A model generated the notes under the pieces. The model was given only the letters and a program-made list of their open reading frames with translations, was not told where the DNA came from and did no database searches. From positions 186,001-250,000 of the forward strand of contig JAESIW010000179.1 of NCBI GenBank assembly GCA_016802295.1: a DNA stretch of 64,000 nucleotides. Direction: 5' to 3'. Position 1 is the stretch's first letter. The number at the start of each line of letters is the position of its first letter. The position numbers were made by a program, and so were the translations under genes. This document shows positions 61,501 to 64,000 of the stretch, in pieces. This stretch comes from Brachionus rotundiformis (lineage: Eukaryota; Rotifera; Eurotatoria; Ploima; Brachionidae).

Positions 61501-63358
61501 CACTTAAAAAGTGAACCCAACTGATTACCCATTTAGGTTGGGTTTGTTGGTTAAAAATTATAAACTTTGGAAGATTTTTTCAACTTTCTCTTTTTTTAAG
61601 CTGGGGAGGATGTAGTATCCTAGAGCTAATGCTTATTTTATTGTACATTTAAGGAAACATTCTAAAATGTTTTAGCTTCAAAAGTCTCACTATACCACAT
61701 CCTCTAAATATAATTTTTTTAATTTTTGTAAGCCAAAGCTAACAAATATAAATTACAGTTGTAAACCATTTTTAGGGGTAGAACTTTTAAATTCAAAATA
61801 AATCTTTTAAACCAAAACCGGCTTGGCTTTGAATATTACAGAAAAAAAAGTTTGATTTTATGGAAAATATCTCAAAAAGAAAAAATAGCGCTTCATTCGA
61901 TTGATATAGAGATGCGACACTTTATTTTTAGCTGTAAGAGTAAGACTGTTGTCATGTCTTTTTTAAATATTTTTTTATAAAATGAAGCGACACTCATATC
62001 TTTTAATATGGCGAACGGGTTTTAATTTTTCGTCCTGTACAACCATGTTAAATTTTTAAAAGTAATTTATCTATATAGCATATTGATAAAAATACTAATA
62101 TACTGTGCAATTACTATGCAGAGCTTGTGCATAAATATATTTTCGAATCAAGTAAGACCAAGAAAAACCTGAAAAACTTTATTACCTTATATAAGAAATA
62201 ATTTAGTTCTTTAAAATGCTTGATTCGTAAATATATTTCTGCACAAGCTTTGCAGAGTAATTGCACACTATATTGGTATTTTTGAATTAAGTAACTTAAA
62301 AGATTTTTTTTAAAGAGGAACCAAATGGTTTAGTTTTACAAAGCAAAGAGAAGTAACAAAATATTCAAAAATTAGATTTGCTAATCAAATCATCAAAAAT
62401 TAAAAATAACAAGTGACTTTAAAAGTTTTTAAAAAATTCAATAATTCAAAATCTTAAATTCAATTAATTAGAAAATGAAATTAAAAAGTTTATTTAAAAG
62501 GAAAGAAGGCATAAAGACTTGAATTAAAAATCTGAAGAGTTAAACTTTTAAAATAAAAATTGACTTTAATTAAATGAAAAAAACATTTAAATGACGATCA
62601 ATTTCTAGCAATTTTAGCAAAACAGTTCCCTAGAAAGAATTAACTCTTCATTTGATGCTTCAGAAGATTCAATTTGGTATAAAAGTGTAAAAAAGCTTTT
62701 AAATCAACAATGTTGGTTTATGTTTTTGCTTTATGAAATAAATTTTCCAATTAAATCTCTTTTCAATTAAGATAAAATTAATTTCTTTTAAATAATAACT
62801 GATATTATAAAATTTTCATTTAAATAAATTAAAATTTCGATAAAAGATTATCAATAAGGTCAGAATTTACTTTTAATGATACATTATTATTAAAAATCTA
62901 TGAAATATTACTGTTATTGTTATAATTCCCGGTTCAATTGCATTTATTCTAAAACCAATGAGCTCATTTGTGTGAAGAACTTCTGATTTTAGGATTAAAA
63001 ACTTGCTGTCTAAATTTTGGTCTGAATGGTTTAGATTAGAAATGTTCCAGTTAAAAAACTCGTCTTTTTTAAGATGATTAAAGGATATAAATTTTATTCA
63101 TATGTTTAAAATTTACCTTGGTTAACATTTTGGACGGTATTATCACCATAATCAATGGTAATTTGCGTATAATTAACCAATTTAGCCAAACATTTGACCG
63201 TCAAATCAAGGGATGCATAGGAATCCGAACACATTAGTTGAAATGGTTCGGCTTTAATTCAAATTAAATTAAATTTAATTGAATAAACTTAGATAAATAG
63301 TACCTTTTAGATTGCTGACTATAAGCGAAAAAATAAAAAATTTAACTTTTAGAAGCAT
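23060..63358 (-). CDS. giant polycystin-1-like protein with 15 novel ectodomain repeats
   Basis: 31 exons with GT-AG borders and matching phases give 17,244 nt and 5,747 aa. Exons, 5' to 3': 63304-63358, 63117-63251, 62912-63063, 60582-59292, 59243-59071, 57122-56693, 55812-55678, 55629-55009, 53418-52349, 51421-50971, 50296-49983, 49935-49488, 49430-48663, 48610-48476, 45727-45558, 45507-45051, 45003-44857, 41802-41182, 41109-40790, 40316-39866, 39813-39676, 36556-36396, 36343-35878, 35825-35524, 33158-32558, 32444-31179, 31126-31085, 31024-30944, 30708-29901, 29501-26973, 25565-23060. Order: signal peptide, 15 repeats (to ~residue 3759), linker, REJ-like region, GAIN/GPS, TM1, PLAT, ten further membrane helices with the polycystin (TOP) loop, short cytosolic tail. 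The repeats take the place of the PKD-repeat array of PKD1. Polycystins act at the plasma or ciliary membrane as cleaved adhesion receptors coupled to channel subunits. Ligand and function are unknown here. Confidence 0.88.
25690..26070 (+). mobile_element. non-LTR retrotransposon 3' remnant
   Basis: Fragments such as TKLKLYKSEIKETLMYRSG, then CW, and TITKELAEG with the same 3' tail (AAAAGTAAT.. then a run of A) as the copies at 1738 and 8285. It is antisense to the host gene and heavily mutated. Confidence 0.65.
26195..26315. mobile_element. degenerate AAGTCA-rich hAT-MITE relative
   Basis: Clustered AAGTCA/TGACTT words and an end like CAGTAATTATGACTTG resemble the MITEs at 2144 and 34604. 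The left terminus and target duplication are not clear. Confidence 0.35.
26973..29501 (-). CDS. polycystin-like exon 30: REJ/GAIN, GPS, TM1 and PLAT
   Basis: Codes residues ~4070-4912. The first ~500 residues are the late REJ/GAIN region. The GPS shows GCYFMDHKTGKWLTDG and CRSSHLTDFAGGFMV; the HLT triplet needed for autoproteolysis between Leu and Thr is intact. TM1 is TIIVLACIYILSALFCYY. The PLAT domain begins YFYEVVFFTGSRKHAGTKSD and continues with MCRIFHEN and SWYLKHAFV-type strands, ending FICEKW at the donor (TG/GTAAGA, phase 2). PLAT binds lipids or proteins under the membrane. Confidence 0.93.
29502..29900 (-). other. polycystin-like intron 29
   Basis: 399 bp, AT-rich, bounded by GTAATC and TTAAG. 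Nothing recognised inside. Confidence 0.8.
29901..30708 (-). CDS. polycystin-like exon 29: REJ-like domain
   Basis: Codes residues ~3801-4069. The segment RSWTLFKM, then LTILSNILYYGTYKL with a following aliphatic strand, fits the W.I..../L.YG.Y.. pattern of the receptor-for-egg-jelly (REJ) module. The REJ module precedes GPS in PKD1, PKDREJ and sea-urchin REJ proteins. The assignment rests on pattern and position. Confidence 0.75.
30944..31126 (-). CDS. polycystin-like exons 27 and 28: linker
   Basis: Exon 27 (31085-31126, 42 nt) and exon 28 (30944-31024, 81 nt) both fit phase 1 and join the last repeat to the REJ-like exon. They code a short linker with two Cys (SDACIPIYINKFYDDLKPDC). Being short, these are the least certain exons of the model. 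Alternative splicing here would not break the frame for exon 28 (81 nt). Confidence 0.6.
31179..31923 (-). CDS. ectodomain repeat 15
   Basis: Second half of exon 26. Landmarks: ICSIVNDLFVIC, VDYGTC, YLLANNEFKYDTSLKGFKI, CGLLIPC, VWVRKGA, SDYEI, ending IDLIN at the donor. It is the membrane-proximal copy. Confidence 0.85.
31924..32705 (-). CDS. ectodomain repeat 14
   Basis: Its first third closes exon 25 (32558-32705) and the rest opens exon 26. Landmarks: RCSNSGKTVNNTLEC, VDFGDC, YLLKNSEFKFDANLIGFEF, GYNKIINPYPFYV, FKALIDSGFYY, FKVTN. It lacks the C....C pair and the SDY motif. Confidence 0.83.
32706..35825 (-). CDS. ectodomain repeat 13 (exons 24 and 25)
   Basis: Exon 24 (35524-35825) holds FCRNSGKTINNIINC and FVLPNTEFKFDAYLTGFEI. 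Exon 25 (from 33158) holds GYNKIELEDSFLLKKGK, NWKFFFNCLIEQEYF and FVNVTN. It lacks the C....C pair. The intron between (33159-35523) is full of transposons. Confidence 0.85.
33634..34543. mobile_element. MULE-like DNA transposon (910 bp), 10-bp target duplication
   Basis: AATCTGAATG occurs immediately on both sides (33624-33633 and 34544-34553). Termini are GGGTATTATTAATCGATCTC and, inverted, GGGAGGTATTTAATCGATCT, with similarity continuing for ~50 bp. The 9-10-bp duplication length and the internal ORF point to Mutator-like elements. It sits inside a LINE. Confidence 0.85.
34003..34321 (+). pseudogene. C-terminal remnant of a transposase-like ORF in the MULE-like element
   Basis: ATG at 34003, open to a stop at 34236. 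A +1-type frameshift near 34210 leads into a second frame that ends KRGRDRPRKNF at 34321. The basic GQKPRKPKKALEYQS and KRGR..PRK texture resembles MULE protein tails. No catalytic core is present, so the element is non-autonomous. Confidence 0.45.
34604..34738. mobile_element. hAT-type MITE (135 bp) with perfect 8-bp target duplication
   Basis: Termini are CAGTGTTGTTTTTAAGTCA and, inverted, CAGAATTGTTTATAAGTCA. GCAATTTT flanks both ends exactly (34596-34603 and 34739-34746). Inserted in the RT region of the LINE at 33440-35340. Confidence 0.9.
35878..39813 (-). CDS. ectodomain repeat 12 (exons 21-23)
   Basis: Exon 21 (39676-39813, 138 nt) has YCSDDIFNLLVKC and YIDK. Its acceptor CCTAG is used because an earlier AAG would bring in a stop. 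Exon 22 (36396-36556) has YILLNSEIKYKSLLTGFEL. Exon 23 (35878-36343) has CGLEMSC, GINKINLSSRISLQKG and FNDYSI. This copy keeps the full three-exon layout. Confidence 0.82.
36743..37490. mobile_element. TA-flanked DNA transposon (748 bp) with ~120-bp near-identical arms
   Basis: Arms begin CCGTAAACGCTTGCAGACTA and are inverted copies with no mismatch that I can see for ~120 bp, suggesting recent activity. TA lies on both sides (36741-36742 and 37491-37492). The CCGTAA start is shared with 16370-16750. An ORF fills the left half. Tc1/mariner/pogo superfamily is the best guess. Confidence 0.85.
36778..37029 (-). pseudogene. transposase DNA-binding-domain remnant in the TA-flanked element
   Basis: It is 83 codons from the ATG at 37029. 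The middle, KKRKKYSLTTKQEMIEKSQI, resembles the KRK.Y...K...I......A helix-turn-helix start of pogo/Tigger-type and Brinker-like DNA-binding domains. The frame then runs into the terminal inverted repeat and stops, and no DDE catalytic domain is present. This looks like an internally deleted derivative. Confidence 0.45.
38033..38900 (-). mobile_element. 5'-truncated LINE (jockey/CR1-like)
   Basis: It begins at the reverse-transcriptase palm with an intact EAYADDTKII motif (catalytic YADD at 38848-38859). It continues through broken frames to RRLTGDLI and NRIVDGNSFKPKVDSWMAKQ, the usual C-terminus. It ends in a short ACT-type tail (38041-38054). Same strand as the host gene. Confidence 0.8.
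39866..41109 (-). CDS. ectodomain repeat 11 (exons 19 and 20)
   Basis: Exon 19 (40790-41109) has FCKNSNHTFNNTIYC and FILLSTEVLFDTKLVALQC, in which the usual GFE is replaced by ALQ. Exon 20 (39866-40316) has CGIIDSC, GDNTINLPSINLKKGQ, SDYYT, NSRFLLNIIVDRRFY and YNVTN. Confidence 0.85.
41182..45003 (-). CDS. ectodomain repeat 10 (exons 17 and 18)
   Basis: Exon 17 (44857-45003, 147 nt) has CYYPDIMYNRSISC. Exon 18 (41182-41802, 621 nt) has YLLTNTEFLFDANLIGFEV, CGQKIAC, GYNKIILESVVKVKKGS, SDYIF and NTRFYLNCLIEQPYY. Exon 18 has exactly the same length as exon 8 of repeat 4. Confidence 0.86.
41803..44856 (-). other. polycystin-like intron 17
   Basis: A 3.05-kb intron containing a 1.56-kb structure with long inverted arms (42753-44312). 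The remainder is AT-rich. Short ORFs at 42831-43166 and 43423-43620 lie inside that structure and are not recognised as genes. Confidence 0.75.
42753..44312. mobile_element. long-inverted-arm element of unknown class
   Basis: About 115 bp at 42753-42872 (with AAATTAAAGTATATATA.. and AAAACACAATTATTTATAAA) reappears inverted at 44192-44312 with few differences. A second inner pair carrying GTACAAATTACTTAATTTA occurs at ~43158 and inverted at ~43575. No target duplication was found. A relative of the outer end is at 42515-42600. Confidence 0.6.
45051..48610 (-). CDS. ectodomain repeat 9 (exons 14-16)
   Basis: Exon 14 (48476-48610, 135 nt) has YCKNSNHTLNNRIDC. Exon 15 (45558-45727, 170 nt) has HLLPSTQFYFDAMCIGFEF. 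Exon 16 (45051-45507, 457 nt; donor GTGAGA) has CGNDSC, GYNKILFPSPIRVKKGD, SDYFI, NCRFFVNALIDTKYY and FYNVTN. It is a clean three-exon copy. Confidence 0.88.
45779..45881 (+). mobile_element. solo Tc1/mariner transposase 3'-end fragment
   Basis: Nearly identical to 47611-47716 over ~103 bp (TTGTATCAATTAAGTAAAAT at the start of both). It codes the same degenerate transposase C-terminus, starting ~50 bp from an exon border. Confidence 0.8.
46850..47730 (+). pseudogene. Tc1/mariner transposase pseudogene
   Basis: An ATG at 46852 opens MSLGKTKRQGKINALQEE, then SKRE and VVHNYL, the paired helix-turn-helix region. After many stops the C-terminal domain reads MQYNTSIHTS, RPDLNIIQCL, then a KEDL..LY..LKEYLEN and VISNEVGHTKY tail. 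The catalytic Asp of the usual DNA.IHTS motif is Tyr and the Glu/Asp of NPIE is Gln, so the enzyme is dead as well as frameshifted. Confidence 0.82.
47740..48385 (+). mobile_element. LINE (jockey/CR1-like) remnant
   Basis: RT palm text GSVLGPLLFLIFIDNLSTRL and KYAHDTKVLSVI (catalytic YADD changed to YAHD), later RMRGDLIQLFKF, and a 3' end with TACTACTACTAC-type repeats at ~48362-48382. Antisense to the host gene. Confidence 0.8.
48663..49430 (-). CDS. ectodomain repeat 8 (single exon 13)
   Basis: A 768-nt exon carries all three parts. The first part has lost both cysteines (ANPLSIDKTINTVLF). Landmarks continue with YILPNTEVKFNSTLIGFEM, CKPASSC, GYNRIYLVEKFKIVKNS, SDYKF and NWRICLNILIEEDYF. 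Confidence 0.85.
49431..49487 (-). other. 57-nt stop-free intron 12
   Basis: Bounded by GTAATT and TTTAG, with a T13 tract before the acceptor. Its length is a multiple of three and it has no in-frame stop, so an unspliced form would add 19 residues and keep the frame. It sits exactly at the repeat border where other copies have introns, and so is interpreted as an intron. Confidence 0.75.
49488..50296 (-). CDS. ectodomain repeat 7 (exons 11 and 12)
   Basis: Exon 11 (49983-50296) has FCLNSNKTINLTIGC and FILPNTEFKFDAKLTGFEL, close to the array consensus. Exon 12 (49488-49935) has CGKIGSC, GYNIIQITPPLDVQKNQ, SDYFY, NWRFMFNALIDKKYY and YFNITN. Confidence 0.87.
50297..50970 (-). other. polycystin-like intron 10
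   Basis: 674 bp, AT-rich, no recognised element. Confidence 0.7.
50971..52660 (-). CDS. ectodomain repeat 6 (end of exon 9, exon 10)
   Basis: Exon 9 from 52660 has FCPNSNNTIDQEIHC and YVLPLTEFKYECLLIGFEF, ending AGDIRIY at the donor. Exon 10 (50971-51421, 451 nt) has CMNDSC, GYNRIKIDPIMISKGS, SDFFL, NWRFYANFLID and FYNVTN. Confidence 0.86.
51422..52348 (-). other. polycystin-like intron 9
   Basis: 927 bp, AT-rich, nothing recognised. Confidence 0.7.
52661..53418 (-). CDS. ectodomain repeat 5 (within exon 9)
   Basis: All three parts lie in one exon: YCSSQFTFDLKMNC, YADYGDG, FLLTNTEVKFDSNIVGFEM, CGQKISC, GHNKFYLDIKYPVKKG, SDYII, YRFYFNMISDKYFY, VKVNITH. The YGDG stretch is the closest match in the array to the canonical PKD-domain FGDG. 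Confidence 0.87.
53419..55008 (-). other. polycystin-like intron 8
   Basis: 1.6-kb intron containing an antisense LINE remnant (53880-54672). The remaining AT-rich parts hold nothing recognised. Confidence 0.75.
53880..54672 (+). mobile_element. 5'-truncated LINE (jockey/CR1-like)
   Basis: It starts just after the RT palm: ASSITQYTVSVQNDIDKIT, WTNAWLMLLNTTKCKI, then IFGLLKRYLTTRDLV and KVAGNLKNLAYEK, RGDLIQMFKF, RYGHRERLRREI, and NKLDEHF near 54590. Frames are broken. It ends in TATATACTACTACTA at ~54655-54669. Confidence 0.85.
55009..55812 (-). CDS. ectodomain repeat 4 (exons 7 and 8)
   Basis: Exon 7 (55678-55812, 135 nt) has INCLNNNFTLDRTIQC. Exon 8 (55009-55629, 621 nt) has LLSDEFKFDANLIGFELFS, CPISC, GYNNIQFIPVWIKKGA, SDYIV and YNVTN. 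Confidence 0.87.
55813..56692 (-). other. polycystin-like intron 6
   Basis: 880 bp, AT-rich, nothing recognised. Confidence 0.7.
56693..59424 (-). CDS. ectodomain repeat 3 (end of exon 4, exons 5 and 6)
   Basis: Exon 4 tail has DISCLNKSLDLSINC. Exon 5 (59071-59243) has YLLLNSEIRFNCRLESVEF. Exon 6 (56693-57122) has FDACGETVSC, GHNEINFYFPIEIKKGS, SDYLV and VFNITN. Confidence 0.85.
57123..59070 (-). other. polycystin-like intron 5
   Basis: 1.9-kb intron holding a sense-strand LINE remnant (57805-58790). 57585-57660 resembles 1670-1745, a short unclassified dispersed repeat. Confidence 0.75.
57805..58790 (-). mobile_element. LINE (jockey/CR1-like) remnant
   Basis: Minus-strand text GVPKGSVLGPLLFIIYINQM then KAYVDNTK, in which the catalytic YADD is YVDN. 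NADKCKVLHLGRSNSKFNYE, EKDLGIFIKNDMKLEIQV and RRQRGDFF follow, with many breaks. The ACT-rich 3' end lies near 57810. Confidence 0.82.
59425..60168 (-). CDS. ectodomain repeat 2 (within exon 4)
   Basis: Contained in the 1,291-nt exon 4. Landmarks: FREAICKGLLVS, RFLLTSSQFMSNLNLRGID, FCEEASC, KGFNRIYF, MTPIEKGQ, FPDFII, FCLNPIID. It is among the most diverged copies and lacks SDY. Confidence 0.82.
60169..63251 (-). CDS. ectodomain repeat 1 (exons 2-4)
   Basis: Exon 2 (63117-63251, 135 nt) has MCSDSYASLDLTVKC and TIDYGD. Exon 3 (62912-63063, 152 nt) has KFLILKSEVLHTNELIGFR. The start of exon 4 has SDECGINNTC, VLNEGSLL, DTNVLSDFYI and GPGLFNITIYAN. Confidence 0.85.
61100..61552. mobile_element. 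inverted-repeat element (~450 bp) with 68-bp arms
   Basis: The outer arms (containing GTTGGGTTCACTTTTTAAGT and ending ATATGTGTAC inward) are inverted copies over ~68 bp. Each arm contains its own small palindrome, GGTTCACTT..AAGTGAACC. The ~300-bp interior is open for 90 codons without an ATG start (Lys/Glu/Ser-rich, not recognised). No target duplication was identified. Confidence 0.7.
62088..62284. mobile_element. foldback element (~197 bp)
   Basis: Arms of ~65 bp, left ..GTGCAATTACTATGCAGAGC.. and right inverted ..GTGCAATTACTCTGCAAAGC.., pair with ~90% identity around a ~60-bp centre. No coding capacity. Confidence 0.75.
63304..63358 (-). CDS. polycystin-like exon 1: signal peptide
   Basis: The ATG at 63356-63358 codes MLLKVKFFIFSLIVSNLK, a typical signal peptide. 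The donor is G/GTACTA in phase 1, matching the phase-1 start of exon 2. No other upstream start was found before the window's end. Confidence 0.8.
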
Positions 63359-64000
63359 TTTTTAGAGTTTTTTAATTTTTTAATACTATTTATACTCAAT
63401 TTTGTGTAATTATCGATTAATAAAACGTCAATATTTGTCGAAATGGTGTCTGTGGTCTTGATTTTTACAAATAAGAAAAATTTTGCAGGAAAAAAACAAC
63501 TTATATTAATTTAAAGTTCCAATTACTTCTCTTTTTAATTGTTTTCAAGATATTTAGAAAGTTATTAAGCTGTAAATCATTTAAATTCTTAATAGCAATC
63601 TAAAATGTAAGGTAGATTGAGGTTTGTGATCAAAATTTTGGTAATGCTCATTTTTATTTTTGAAAATAAGCTTTTTTTTATGGTCAATAATGAATGTTAA
63701 ACCTAAATTTTTGTATCTACAAAATTCTGTCAAAATTTTAAATTGTCTTTTGGTTAACAAAACAGCTAATTGTTCACTATAAACCGGAAAACAAGATTTA
63801 AAAAACCAACTAGATAATTCTTTTTTTTTAATTAATAATAATAGTTTTAGATTTTATTTACTTCGTCTCTTGAAATGATTTTTATTTGGTTTTAAATTCT
63901 GATAACTCTTTATTTTTTGTTTTCAAAATTAAATAATAATTTTCCAAAATTTGAAACTAAATTAAATAACATATATACAAATATTTGAGGATAGTTTTAC
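63359..64000. other. 5' flank of the polycystin-like gene
   Basis: AT-rich with no open frames. It presumably includes the promoter, but no clear TATA box or other motif stands out. Confidence 0.5.

Larger units (their letters stand above)
60583..62911 (-). other. polycystin-like intron 3 with foldback elements
   Basis: The 2.3-kb intron contains an inverted-repeat element (61100-61552), a dispersed-repeat copy (61885-62040) and a foldback element (62088-62284). A ~50-bp piece around 60670-60720 resembles 62200-62235. Confidence 0.75.

Noticed and set aside
1..64000. CRISPR arrays, prokaryotic operons or phage features
   Set aside because: The window is intron-containing animal DNA; no regularly spaced short repeats were seen.

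Overview
The window is animal nuclear DNA: very AT-rich, with coding exons joined by GT-AG introns of about 47-60 nt plus some longer transposon-filled introns, and with clear metazoan protein families (RanGAP1, cytoplasmic poly(A)-binding protein, an alpha-1,3-fucosyltransferase, an SLC26 anion transporter and a polycystin-1-like protein). The low GC, the tiny introns and the transposon mix would suit a monogonont rotifer such as Brachionus. That assignment is an inference; no species-specific marker was found.

Layout. 1-1407 (-) is the 5' part of RanGAP1, running off the left edge. 4183-7342 (-) is a two-exon PABPC gene with an A-rich 5' leader and duplicated blocks in its intron. 10969-12147 (+) is an intronless alpha-1,3-fucosyltransferase. 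14246-19351 (+) is a ten-exon SLC26 gene (730 aa, with a 26-nt microexon). It ends tail to tail with an unrecognised two-exon gene at 19431-20479 (-). Head to head with that gene is a tiny gene (20636-20857, +) that reads as a free-standing MLLE (PABC-like) domain. 21751-21987 (+) encodes a short secreted peptide precursor.

From 63358 down to 23060 (-) there is one giant gene, rebuilt here as 31 exons with consistent phases (17,244 nt, 5,747 aa). It has a signal peptide, then 15 tandem copies of a roughly 250-residue extracellular module that I cannot assign to a named family, then a REJ-like region, a GAIN/GPS site with the HLT cleavage motif, TM1, a PLAT domain and a ten-helix polycystin channel body. 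The module array is the most novel item in the window. Its exons keep a three-exon-per-repeat pattern (about 135, 160 and 450 nt; phases 1-1, 1-0, 0-1), with introns lost in different places in different copies.

The long introns are a transposon cemetery: 5'-truncated non-LTR retrotransposons with short ACT-type tails, a Tc1/mariner remnant, a MULE-like element with a 10-bp target duplication nested inside a LINE, hAT-type MITEs with 8-bp duplications, two TA-flanked elements with long inverted arms starting CCGTAA (one carries a DNA-binding-domain-like ORF), and several foldback elements.

Functionally, PABPC and the MLLE mini-protein may both engage PAM2 peptides, RanGAP1 serves nuclear transport, and the polycystin-like protein is a candidate adhesion-GPCR-like receptor-channel. 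The coordinates were worked out by hand-reading splice sites and frames and have not been tested against transcripts.
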